This document shows positions 33,579 to 41,666 of a stretch of DNA of 64,000 nt, one piece after another (position 1 is the first letter of the stretch; every line of letters starts with the position of its first letter). The notes beneath the pieces are model-generated. The model saw only the letters and a program-made list of their open reading frames with translations. It searched no databases and was not told the DNA's origin. Source of the DNA: Nonomuraea guangzhouensis (lineage in GTDB: Bacteria > Actinomycetota > Actinomycetes > Streptosporangiales > Streptosporangiaceae); contig NZ_JAHKRM010000040.1 of NCBI RefSeq assembly GCF_019396345.1, positions 1-64,000 of the forward strand, given 5' to 3'. A program made the position numbers and the translations under genes.

Positions 33579-34547
33579 ATGCTCGAAGCGATCGGCCTGT
33601 CACCGGCCGAGAGCCGCCTGTACGCGATGCTCGTCGAGAACCCGAGGTCGTCGGCCGCCGAACTGGCCACGCACTGCGGCGTGTCGACGCCGCTGGCCGC
33701 GCGCATGCTCGCGGGGTTCGCCAGGCGCGGGCTGGCCAGCCGGCTGCCGGGCCGTCGTGCCCGGTATGTGGCGGTCGCTCCGGACATCGCCATCCGGCCG
33801 ATGCTCAGCCGCCAGGAGGAGGAGCTGCACCAGGTGCGGACGGCCATCCACGAGCTCACCACGTCGTTCCAGCGCGCCTCACGGTACGCCGCGCACCCGG
33901 CCGAGCAGGTGGAGGTGGTCATGGGCACCGACAACATCATCAGCCGGGCGTACGCGCTCCAGGAGAGCGCGCAGAGCATGTTCCGCAACATCGACAAGCC
34001 TCCCTATGTCATGCCGGACCTGTCCGGCAATACGGAGCGCGAGCTGCGGATGCTCCAGGCGGGGGTCGACTACCGCAGCGTCTACGACCTGGAGGCGCTG
34101 ACGATGCCGGGCCGGCTGGAGCTGATCCAGGCCGCGGCGGCGCGCGGAGAGAAGATCCGCGTGGTGGCGGACGCGGCGGTGAAGATCTGGATCGCCGACG
34201 ACGCGCTCGCGCTGATCCCCATCCGCAGCGGGGCGTACTCGATCGACGCGGCGTTCATCCTGCACCACTCGGCGCTGCTGGACGCGTTGATCGCGCTGTT
34301 CGAGCGGGAGTGGCTGCGCGGCTTCCCGTTACGCACGGCGCCCCGGCCGCCCGCCGACGGGCCCGACGATCTGGCCAGGGATCTGCTGGCGCTGATGGCC
34401 GGGGGGCTGACCGACGAGGGCATCGCGCGGGCGCTCGGGCTCGGGTTGCGCACCGTGCAACGCCGCATCCACGACCTCATGCGGGAGCTGAACGCCATCA
34501 CCCGCTTTCAGGCGGGGATGGCGGCCAGGGAACGCGGCTGGATCTGA
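33579..34547 (+). CDS. TrmB-like regulator with C-terminal LuxR helix-turn-helix
   Basis: This 322-residue regulator has an N-terminal TrmB-type winged helix (LSPAESRLYAMLVENPRSSA, CGVSTPLAARMLAGFARRGL), a central PLD-like sensor region including VVMGTDNIISRAYALQESAQ, and a C-terminal LuxR-type helix-turn-helix (GGLTDEGIARALGLGLRTVQ). This architecture is regularly found beside S8 proteases in actinobacteria, and it is divergent from one here. It converges on the beta-propeller gene with only 7 bp between the stops. Confidence 0.88.
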   Translation: MLEAIGLSPAESRLYAMLVENPRSSAAELATHCGVSTPLAARMLAGFARRGLASRLPGRRARYVAVAPDIAIRPMLSRQEEELHQVRTAIHELTTSFQRASRYAAHPAEQVEVVMGTDNIISRAYALQESAQSMFRNIDKPPYVMPDLSGNTERELRMLQAGVDYRSVYDLEALTMPGRLELIQAAAARGEKIRVVADAAVKIWIADDALALIPIRSGAYSIDAAFILHHSALLDALIALFEREWLRGFPLRTAPRPPADGPDDLARDLLALMAGGLTDEGIARALGLGLRTVQRRIHDLMRELNAITRFQAGMAARERGWI

Positions 34548-34554
34548 CGGCTGC

Positions 34555-36501
34555 TCAGCGGCCCGAGATGGCGATCCGGACCAGGTCGCGGCCGCGCACG
34601 CCGTACAGGGCCCGTCCCGAGGGGTCCAGCGCCAGCTTCGGCTCGCCGCCGAACCACTGACCCGCCAGGCCCTCGACGATCGTCGTGGCGGTGAACGCGG
34701 CCAGGTCCAGCTTGTACACCTTGTCGCCGTCGGTGCAGTAGGCGACGCGGCCGGTGACGAACAGCTCGCCGCCCTTCGCGCCCACCTTGAGGGTCCTGGT
34801 GACCTTCCTGCGGATCAGGTCGAACTCGAACACCTCGCCCGTGCTCGCCATGCCGTACAGGGTGATCGGGCCCAGCGCGAGGGAGGAGATGTACCGCGCG
34901 CCCGGGATCGGCTCGACCTGCCACAGCAGCTTCCGCCTGACCAGGTCGAACGCGGCCAGCCTGGCGCTCGTCGTGACGGGCGGCAGACCGAGGCCCTCCT
35001 GGGTGGTGGTGCCGAGATAGGCGGTGCCCAGGCGGGCGGTGACGGAGTAGACGGTCTGCCGCTCGACGGCGGGGCGGTAGGTCTCGTACTTGCCTGTGCG
35101 CGGTGAGTAGAGCGACAGCGCGCCGTTCATGTGGCCGGGCTCCGGCTGCGTGGGCATCACGATCAGGCCCGTCCGGGAGTCGTAGGCCAGGTCGCGCGGC
35201 CGGTCCTGCTGGTTGCCGGTGCGGGCGAGCAGCTTCGGCTCGGCGTCGCCCGGCCGGTAGGAGTAGAGCGCGGCCTGGGTGTAGACGCCGAGATAGGTGG
35301 TGCCGCCGACGGTCAGCAGCGTCTTGGGCTCGCCGGAGATGCCGAGCCTGCTCACCTTGCCCGTGGCCAGGTCGTGGATGTCGGCGCCACCTTTGCCGCC
35401 CACGTAGACGCGGCGGCCGTCGGAGTGGACCGACATCGGCTCCTCCGGTGCCGCCTTGAGCCCACGCTGCACCAGGTTGAGGTAGTCGAGGGTGCCCGTC
35501 GCCGGGTCGTAGACGAAGACGGCGCTGTCCTGGATGCCGTACACGCGTCCCTCGTGGGCCAGCAGCCGGTGCGTGAGCGCCTCGAAGTACGGCACGCCGA
35601 GCACTTCCAGCGTGCCCGTGGCCAGTTCGTAGCGGTAGAAGGTGCCGGAGGGGCGGCCGGCGAAGTAGACGTGGCCGTCGTGGATCAGCACCGCGACGAC
35701 GTACTTCTCGCCCGGGGCCGTGGCCTTGACGACCTTGTAGCTTCTGCTGGTCTTGTCGATGACGACCAGCTCGGCGAGGGAGTTCATGCCGCCCGCGATG
35801 TGCGTGTCGGAGACGTTCATGCTCGAAACCCAGTCGCGGTCGGCCAGGGCGGCCGGGAGCAGTTCCTGCTTCTCGCCGGTCGTCCGGTCGATCGCGATGA
35901 GGTGGGCGTGGGAGCCGACGCCCGCGTAGACGTACTTGTCGTCGGCCTGGATGCTGCGCACGTACGCCTCGCCGGGGGCGGGCTGGCCCAGGTCGCGGCT
36001 GGTGCCCGTCGCCGGGTCGTACTCCCAGACGCGGCCCGGCTCCGACGTGCCCATGTAGACCTTGCCGTCGGGGGAGGAGGCCATGGTCCAGATGTAGTGG
36101 TCGGGGTACTCGGCGACCTTCGTCACCTGGCCCGCGACGGTGTCGACGCGGTAGAGGTCGGAGCGGGCGTGCGTGCCCACGTAGACGTCGGTGCCCACCC
36201 GGCACATCGCCCAGATGCCCACGCCGGTCGGGATGTCGTCATGGGTGGTGACCGCATCCTTGGCCAGGTCGTAGGCGCCCACGACGTTGGGGGACAGGCC
36301 GCGGGAGCCCACGTACAGGACCCCGCCCACGAACTCGCCGTTGCCCAGCGGGCTGGCGACGCTCGCGGGCCCGAGGCCGGTGACGGTGCCCTCGGGCTCA
36401 CGGGTCGTCTTCGCGGCCTGGGCTTCGGCGGCGTGGACCGGTAGGGCGGCCAGGGAGACGGTCGTGGCGGCCGCTTGCAGGAAACGGCGACGGGGGATCA
36501 T
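34555..36501 (-). CDS. Tat-exported beta-propeller protein 1
   Basis: This 648-residue protein starts with a twin-arginine signal (MIPRRRFLQAAATTVSLAAL) and continues as repeated propeller blades of the WD40/PQQ-like type, such as GKVYMGTSEPGRVWEYDPAT, VYFAGRPSGTFYRYELATG and TTYLGVYTQAALYSYRPGD. No catalytic or PQQ-ligand residues are evident, so it may bind a glycan or act as a lyase-like scaffold. ATG 36501 follows AGGGAG; the upstream in-frame start would lengthen the signal abnormally. Operator E lies 34 bp upstream. It is paralogous to the propeller at 38165-40141. Confidence 0.82.
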   Translation of the reverse strand: MIPRRRFLQAAATTVSLAALPVHAAEAQAAKTTREPEGTVTGLGPASVASPLGNGEFVGGVLYVGSRGLSPNVVGAYDLAKDAVTTHDDIPTGVGIWAMCRVGTDVYVGTHARSDLYRVDTVAGQVTKVAEYPDHYIWTMASSPDGKVYMGTSEPGRVWEYDPATGTSRDLGQPAPGEAYVRSIQADDKYVYAGVGSHAHLIAIDRTTGEKQELLPAALADRDWVSSMNVSDTHIAGGMNSLAELVVIDKTSRSYKVVKATAPGEKYVVAVLIHDGHVYFAGRPSGTFYRYELATGTLEVLGVPYFEALTHRLLAHEGRVYGIQDSAVFVYDPATGTLDYLNLVQRGLKAAPEEPMSVHSDGRRVYVGGKGGADIHDLATGKVSRLGISGEPKTLLTVGGTTYLGVYTQAALYSYRPGDAEPKLLARTGNQQDRPRDLAYDSRTGLIVMPTQPEPGHMNGALSLYSPRTGKYETYRPAVERQTVYSVTARLGTAYLGTTTQEGLGLPPVTTSARLAAFDLVRRKLLWQVEPIPGARYISSLALGPITLYGMASTGEVFEFDLIRRKVTRTLKVGAKGGELFVTGRVAYCTDGDKVYKLDLAAFTATTIVEGLAGQWFGGEPKLALDPSGRALYGVRGRDLVRIAISGR

Positions 36502-36534
36502 GGCGGCTCCCTTGGTGAAGTTTCGCCGCACGCT

Positions 36535-36554
36535 ATAACGGACCGGGCCGTAAT
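36535..36554. promoter_or_regulatory. Cluster operator E
   Basis: ATAACGGAC-CG-GGCCGTAAT lies between the amidohydrolase stop and the propeller start (minus strand), 34 bp before the latter. It is the most divergent of the full sites but keeps the CGG/CCG core and AT flanks. Confidence 0.55.
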
Positions 36555-36561
36555 GTCCAGA

Positions 36562-37305
36562 TCATTGGAGACCGGCGGCCAGGCCGAACAGCTCCGCCGC
36601 GTTGCGCCAGGCGATCCGCTCGGCCGTCTCGCCGGTGAGCTTGGCCGCGGCGACCGCGCCGAAGGCCGACGACGGGTCGATCAGCGTCGCGTCGGTGCCG
36701 AACAGCAGTTGCCGCGCGTCCACCTTCGCCGCCACCTCGGCGATGCGGCCCGCCGGGGCGTGGGACCAGCAGGGCTCCAGGTAGAGGCGGTCGCAGGCGC
36801 GGGCCGCCTCGATCGCGTACCTGAACCCGTCGGCGCCCATGTGGCCGGCGATCACCCTGAGCCCCGGCGTGTCGAGGCAGACCTGGGCCAGCTCGAGCAC
36901 CGAGGCGCCCCACGAGTGGACCAGCGCCGGGCAGCCCGCCTCGGCGACCAGCTGGAGGGCCGCGCGTAGTTGCGGCGAGGTGACGGGCGAGCCCGTGTAG
37001 TCGGTGTGGATCTTGACGCCGACGAACCGTCCGGTCGGCAGATAGGCGCGCAGGTCGCGCTCCGCCTCGCGCAGCCGGCGGGGGTTGACAGTGACGTAGC
37101 CGGACAGCCGCTCCAGGCCGTCGTCCTGTCCGCCCAGTGCCGTGGCCAGGGCGCGGTTGCCGGCCGGGGCGTCGTAGATGACGGCTTCGGTGGACGACAC
37201 GACGGCCCGGTCGATGCCGTAGCGGTCCATGGTGGCCAGGGTCGCCCCGGCCACGTCCATGGTGAAGAACCAGGGCCCCCAGTGGGCGTGCACATCGATG
37301 ATCAT
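36562..37305 (-). CDS. Amidohydrolase-2 family enzyme with metal motif (module 1)
   Basis: This 247-residue TIM-barrel protein has the HxH metal motif at H6/H8 (MIIDVHAHWGPWFF), further ligands in VIAGHMGADGF and the terminal aspartate in LLFGTDATLIDP, so it should be a metal-dependent hydrolase or decarboxylase of the amidohydrolase-2 (ACMSD-like) group. Its ATG overlaps the stop of the motif-lacking paralogue upstream (37302) by four bases, and the pair is probably cotranslated into one complex. Substrate unknown. Confidence 0.87.
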   Translation of the reverse strand: MIIDVHAHWGPWFFTMDVAGATLATMDRYGIDRAVVSSTEAVIYDAPAGNRALATALGGQDDGLERLSGYVTVNPRRLREAERDLRAYLPTGRFVGVKIHTDYTGSPVTSPQLRAALQLVAEAGCPALVHSWGASVLELAQVCLDTPGLRVIAGHMGADGFRYAIEAARACDRLYLEPCWSHAPAGRIAEVAAKVDARQLLFGTDATLIDPSSAFGAVAAAKLTGETAERIAWRNAAELFGLAAGLQ

Positions 37306-38057
37306 CCGAGCAGCCTCCTGGCGTTGCCGCCCGCCACGGCGGCCACCTCGTCGGCCTTCATGCCGCTGGTCGCCAGCCTGAGCAGGGGGACGAGGGGTTC
37401 GTAGTGGGGGGTCCTGGAGCCGTACAGCAGCCGCTCGGCGCCGATCTCCGCGGCGACCGTCTCCAGCGCGTCGGGGGAGTTGAGCAGGCGGGTGGAGGTG
37501 TGGAAGCCGGGCTCGTCGGCGGCGGCCACCAGGAAGTCGCCCAGGTGGTAGAAGTGCGTGTCGAGGAAGACCACGCTGAGGTCCAGCCCGGCGAACGGCT
37601 GCCAGAACCTGCGCACGTCACCACCGGTCAGCACCACCATGTCCAGCCGCGCCGCCCGCCGGGCGACATGCCGGACCGATGGAAAACCGGCCTCCACCCC
37701 CTGCTCGTCCGGGAACAGCCGGATCGCCCTGACCCCCGCCGCGGCCAGGCGGTCCATCTCGCGGCCCGCTCCCACGGGATCGCGCAGATCCACCACCCCG
37801 ACCGGCGTGAACCCCACCGGCTCCCGTTCGTCGGCCGCCGTCAGGGCGAGGGTCGCGTCGTTGCCCGAGCGCATGTCGAAGAGCGCCGCGCGCAGGCTCG
37901 CCACCGCGCCCGCCCGGATCCGGTGCTCGGCCAGCATCGCCCGTACGGAAGCCGGCGTCCCGGGCGGTCCGTCGCGGTCCGGGTAGGCGCCCACGAGCAC
38001 GTCGACGTCCAGGGCCACCTCCAGCCCACCGATCAGCTCCCAGGCGTCGAACGCCAT
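37302..38057 (-). CDS. Amidohydrolase-like protein lacking HxH (module 1)
   Basis: This 251-residue protein has the amidohydrolase-2 barrel pattern (GVRAIRLFPDEQGVEAGFPS, LDLSVVFLDTHFYHLGDFLV, RLLYGSRTPHYEPL) but begins MAFDAWELIGGLEVALDVDV with no HxH, and the usual final aspartate is replaced (YGSRTP), so it is unlikely to bind a metal normally. ATG 38057 behind AGGGA is preferred; ATG 38081 and a start at 38135 are possible. It leads a transcript with the canonical enzyme, divergent from the second propeller with operator F between. Confidence 0.75.
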   Translation of the reverse strand: MAFDAWELIGGLEVALDVDVLVGAYPDRDGPPGTPASVRAMLAEHRIRAGAVASLRAALFDMRSGNDATLALTAADEREPVGFTPVGVVDLRDPVGAGREMDRLAAAGVRAIRLFPDEQGVEAGFPSVRHVARRAARLDMVVLTGGDVRRFWQPFAGLDLSVVFLDTHFYHLGDFLVAAADEPGFHTSTRLLNSPDALETVAAEIGAERLLYGSRTPHYEPLVPLLRLATSGMKADEVAAVAGGNARRLLG

Positions 38058-38118
38058 ACCGGTCTTGTCCCTAATCGCCATGCGGGCAATGATGCCATTG
38101 ACGAACAGCGCGCATAAG

Positions 38119-38138
38119 ATTACGGTCAGGGCCAAAAT
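38119..38138. promoter_or_regulatory. Cluster operator F
   Basis: ATTACGGTC-AG-GGCCAAAAT lies in the divergent gap between the two mirrored modules, 27 bp before the propeller-2 start and 62 bp before the amidohydrolase start. Confidence 0.6.
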
Positions 38139-38164
38139 TGCTCAGAAATGAACGCGAGGCCCAC

Positions 38165-40141
38165 ATGCTCCGCTCACTCCTCGTCGTCGTGGCAGGCCTG
38201 TTACCCGCGCTGCTCACGGCTCCCACCGCTGCCGCCGCCGTCGCCGTCGATTGTGACAGCCCGGGTGTGGAGACGTTCGGGCCGGCATCGGTCACGGGCG
38301 CGATCGTCGGCGCCGTCGTCCACGAAGGACACGCCTACGTCGTCGAACGCGGCCCCAAGCCGCCCGTACTGGCGGACATCGACCTGGCCACCCGCAAGGT
38401 CGTCAGGAGCGTCACGCTCCCCGACGGGCCGGCCGCGGGCGAGGCCGAGGGCGGCTGGGCCACCGCCGTGTCCGGCGGCAAGATCTATGTCGGTACGTAC
38501 CCGGTGCCCGACCTCTACAGCTTCGACCCGGCGACGGGTGAGGTGAAGCGGCTGCACTCGTTCGGGAAGAACGGCGGTTTCGTCTGGAGCCTGACGGCGG
38601 CGCCCGACGGCACCCTCTACGCCGGGACCTATCCGGACGGCAAGGTCTGGGAGTACGTCCCCAGCACCGGCGCGGTCCGCGACTTCGGTGTGCTGGCACC
38701 CGGTGAGCGCTACGTCAGGGCGGTCGCCGCGGACGCCGGGCACGTCTACGCCGGCCTGCTCGACAAGGCCCAGCTCGTGTCGATCGACCGGGCGAGCGGC
38801 GCGGTCACGCGGCTCGCCACCGGCCCCACGGGCGTCGGCGCCGTCGCCGAACACGGCGACCGCGTGCTCGCGGCCAGCGGCGGCACGCTCATCGACATAC
38901 GCAAGGACGGCACTGACGCCAAACAGCCCACCCTGGAGGCGGGCAGCCTCGACATGCTCACGGTGGCCGCCGACGGCACCGTCTACACCACCACCCGCCC
39001 GGACGGCGCGGTCTACCGCTACCGGCCCGGCGACACCACGCTCACCAAGATCGCCGAACCGCCGTCCCCCGGCGACGAGACCAGGCGGCTGCAACTGCTC
39101 GACGACAACACCCTCTTCGGCGTCTCGGGCAGCGGCGGCATGTGGTGGCTCGACCTGCGTACGGGCAAGTCGGAGTTCGTGGACCTGATCGAGGCCGGAC
39201 TGCCCGCCGGTGCCGAACGGCCGCAGAGCATGCTGCTCGTGCCCAACCGCGCCCTCTACATCGGTGGTCACTTCTCGATGGAGGTCCGCGACCTCCGTAC
39301 GGGCGCCAAGCGCAGGTTCCGCCTGCCCGGCGAGCCCAAGGACCTGGTGCGGCGCGGTAACAAGATCTACGCCGCCATGTACCCCAGCGGCCAGATCCTG
39401 TCCATCGACATCCGCACCGACCAGGTGCGCGGACTCGGCTACCTGGGCCACGACCAGCAGCGGCCATGGGACATCGAGTACGACCCGCTGACCGACAAGC
39501 TCCTGGTGGCCAGCGCCCCGCTCGGCGCGAAGCTCTCGGGCGCCCTGTCCGTGGTCGACCCGGACACCGGGAAGATGGACGTGTACGTGGACGTCATCCC
39601 CGGCCAGAGCCTGATGAGCCTCTCGGTGGGCCTCGGCGTCGTCTACCTGGGCGGCGACGTGCTGGGCGGTGGCGGCACGCCGCCGGTCAAGACCTCCGCC
39701 TCGGTGGCGGCCTTCGACCTGCGGACGCGCAAGGTGCGCTGGCAGGTCGATCCGGTCCCCAATTACCGTACGTTCCAGGACATCAAGGTGCACAACGGCC
39801 TGCTGTACGGGGTGTACAAGCGCGACTCGGGCGTCTGGATCGCGCTGGACCTGGCCACCAAGAAGGTGGTCCACCAGGGCAAGCTCTCCGGCTACGGCGA
39901 GCTGACCGTCCATCGGAACAAGGTGTTCGTCTCCACCTTCTTCGGCGGCGGCAACGCCTACGAACTGGGCGCCACCGAAAAGCTGCTGGCCACCGGCCTG
40001 GGCGACGAGTGGTACACCAACCCCCAACTCCACTTCGAGCCCGGCACCTGGCGGGCCTGGGCCCTGGTCGGCCGGAACCTGGCCAGGATCAGGCTGAACC
40101 CCGCCTGCCCGCCCTTGACCGTCCCGACGACCACTGGCTAG
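38165..40141 (+). CDS. Secreted beta-propeller protein 2
   Basis: This 658-residue exported protein carries a Sec-type signal (MLRSLLVVVAGLLPALLTAP, then TAAAA) and propeller blades related to propeller 1: GKIYVGTYPVPDLYSFDPAT, GTLYAGTYPDGKVWEYVPST, GHVYAGLLDKAQLVSIDRAS, QRPWDIEYDPLTDKLLVAS. The blade motifs and several loops (QQRPWDIEYD against QQDRPRDLAYD) show common ancestry with the Tat-exported paralogue at 34555, although the export routes differ. GAGG precedes ATG 38165. Operator F lies just upstream and operator G begins at its stop codon. Confidence 0.82.
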   Translation: MLRSLLVVVAGLLPALLTAPTAAAAVAVDCDSPGVETFGPASVTGAIVGAVVHEGHAYVVERGPKPPVLADIDLATRKVVRSVTLPDGPAAGEAEGGWATAVSGGKIYVGTYPVPDLYSFDPATGEVKRLHSFGKNGGFVWSLTAAPDGTLYAGTYPDGKVWEYVPSTGAVRDFGVLAPGERYVRAVAADAGHVYAGLLDKAQLVSIDRASGAVTRLATGPTGVGAVAEHGDRVLAASGGTLIDIRKDGTDAKQPTLEAGSLDMLTVAADGTVYTTTRPDGAVYRYRPGDTTLTKIAEPPSPGDETRRLQLLDDNTLFGVSGSGGMWWLDLRTGKSEFVDLIEAGLPAGAERPQSMLLVPNRALYIGGHFSMEVRDLRTGAKRRFRLPGEPKDLVRRGNKIYAAMYPSGQILSIDIRTDQVRGLGYLGHDQQRPWDIEYDPLTDKLLVASAPLGAKLSGALSVVDPDTGKMDVYVDVIPGQSLMSLSVGLGVVYLGGDVLGGGGTPPVKTSASVAAFDLRTRKVRWQVDPVPNYRTFQDIKVHNGLLYGVYKRDSGVWIALDLATKKVVHQGKLSGYGELTVHRNKVFVSTFFGGGNAYELGATEKLLATGLGDEWYTNPQLHFEPGTWRAWALVGRNLARIRLNPACPPLTVPTTTG

Positions 40142-40161
40142 ATTTCGGTCTGTGCCGAAAT
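40142..40161. promoter_or_regulatory. Cluster operator G
   Basis: ATTTCGGTC-TG-TGCCGAAAT starts one base after the propeller-2 stop and spans the GTG start of the next gene (40152). Outer arms ATTTCGG/CCGAAAT are perfect. It would give an internal promoter control for the amidohydrolase pair. Confidence 0.65.
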
Positions 40162-40850
40162 CTGTGATCGATGCCCACCGGCTCATCGGCCCGGTACCGT
40201 TCGACGACCTGCCGTCGGACCCCCGGGCCGAGATGGACCGGCTGGGCATCGACCGGGCCTGCGTGACCCACACGCTCAGCCTCTATTCGGACGCGCAGGC
40301 GGGCAACGACGCCCTCCTCCGGCTGGACGACCCCCGGCTCATCCCGGTGCCCGTCGTGGTGCCCGGCGTGCCGGGGGCGTCCGCGCCCGCCAACCTCCAC
40401 CAGGTGCTGGAGTGGAACGTCCGCATGATCAGGCTCTGTCCAGAACGGCACCGCTTCGACCTCACCGGCCCGATCGCCCTGCGCTGTCTGGCCGCCCTGG
40501 CGCTGCCCGTGGCGATCGACCTGGAGGAGACCTCGACCGCCCAGCTCCACACGCTGCTCTCGCGGCTGCCCGAACAGCGCGTTCTTCTCCTCAACCCCGG
40601 CTACCGCCGCCTGCGCGCGGTGGCCGAACTGATGGCGGAGACCCGCCGCGTCTGGGTGGAGATGGGCACCGTGAACACCCAGGGCGGCGTCGAATGGCTC
40701 GCCCACCGGTTCGGGGCGGACCGGCTGGTCTTCGGCACGGGCGCCCCGATCGCCGACGACTGCGGCCCCCGCTTCCTCCTCGACCACCTCGACCTGGAGC
40801 CGTCCGCCGTCGACCTGATCGCCGCCGACTCCCTGAGCGGGCTCCTGTGA
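40152..40850 (+). CDS. Amidohydrolase-like protein lacking HxH (module 2)
   Basis: This 232-residue protein resembles amidohydrolase-2 barrels but begins MPKSVIDAHRLIGPVPFDDL, with one histidine where HxH is expected, and ends with LVFGTGAPIADDCGPRF, where the usual catalytic aspartate is a glycine. The start may be GTG 40152, inside operator G, or GTG 40164; a leaderless mRNA is likely. Its stop overlaps the start of the canonical amidohydrolase by four bases, repeating the arrangement of module 1. Confidence 0.72.
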   Translation: MPKSVIDAHRLIGPVPFDDLPSDPRAEMDRLGIDRACVTHTLSLYSDAQAGNDALLRLDDPRLIPVPVVVPGVPGASAPANLHQVLEWNVRMIRLCPERHRFDLTGPIALRCLAALALPVAIDLEETSTAQLHTLLSRLPEQRVLLLNPGYRRLRAVAELMAETRRVWVEMGTVNTQGGVEWLAHRFGADRLVFGTGAPIADDCGPRFLLDHLDLEPSAVDLIAADSLSGLL

Positions 40851-41563
40851 TCCTCGACGCGCACGGCCACGTAGGCTCCTGGCCCGACTTCCTCATCCCC
40901 GACCCTTCCGCGGAAGGGCTGGTGGCGGTGATGGACCGGATCGGCGTCACGGCGATGGGCATCAGCCACCTGCTCGCCGTCGGCCCGGACGCCGAACACG
41001 GCAACCGGCTGGCCACCGAGATCGCCGAACGCTTCCCCGGCCGGTTCGGCGTCTGGCAGGTCTACAACCCGCACCACCGCACACCCTTGGTCTCTGGTGG
41101 GGTGTGGGGGGTCAAACTGCATCCCGACGTCCACCAGTGCCGTCTGGACGATCCGCTCTACGGGCCGGTGTGGGACCTCGGCCTGCCCGTCCTCGCCCAC
41201 GCGCAGACCGACTCGCCGTGGAGCGACCCCGCCCAGTTCGCCGCCGTCGCCGCCCGCCATCCGGAGGTGCCGCTGCTCATGGGGCACACCGGGCTCTGGC
41301 CGTACGGGTTCGCCCGCGCGGCCCGCCTGGCGGCCGACCACCCGAACGTCTACCTGGAAACCTGCGGCTCCAAGATGACCGGCCGCTGGATCGCCCGCCT
41401 CGTCGCCATGGTCGGGGCGGACCGGGTGGTGTTCGGCTCGGACGCCTGCTTCCTCGACCTCCGTACGGGCCTCGGCCGCATCGCCCTCGCCCCACTCACC
41501 GCCCCCGACCGCACCCTCGTCCAGGGCGCCAACCTCGCCCGCCTCCTCACCCTTCCCACCTGA
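40847..41563 (+). CDS. Amidohydrolase-2 family enzyme with metal motif (module 2)
   Basis: This 238-residue protein has the metal motif DAHGHVGSWPDF (HxH), a third ligand region HAQTDSPW, the motif LLMGHTGLWPYGF and the final aspartate in RVVFGSDACFLDL. It should be a metal-dependent hydrolase, decarboxylase or lactonase. GTG 40847 overlaps the preceding stop in GTGA. It corresponds to the module 1 enzyme at 36562. Two exact 16-bp copies follow its stop codon. Confidence 0.87.
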   Translation: MILDAHGHVGSWPDFLIPDPSAEGLVAVMDRIGVTAMGISHLLAVGPDAEHGNRLATEIAERFPGRFGVWQVYNPHHRTPLVSGGVWGVKLHPDVHQCRLDDPLYGPVWDLGLPVLAHAQTDSPWSDPAQFAAVAARHPEVPLLMGHTGLWPYGFARAARLAADHPNVYLETCGSKMTGRWIARLVAMVGADRVVFGSDACFLDLRTGLGRIALAPLTAPDRTLVQGANLARLLTLPT

Positions 41564-41564
41564 C

Positions 41565-41596
41565 CGCTTTCTCCGACACCCGCTTTCTCCGACACC
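41565..41596 (+). repeat. Exact 16-bp tandem duplication after an amidohydrolase gene
   Basis: CGCTTTCTCCGACACC occurs twice in direct succession, beginning two bases after the stop codon, and CGCCCTCTGACCGCT follows as a degenerate third copy. The identity suggests a recent event. Confidence 0.7.
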
Positions 41597-41666
41597 CGCC
41601 CTCTGACCGCTCCCGCCTTCCCAGATGCCCGTCTGTCTCGACCTCACCTCGAAAGGGATGCTTGCC

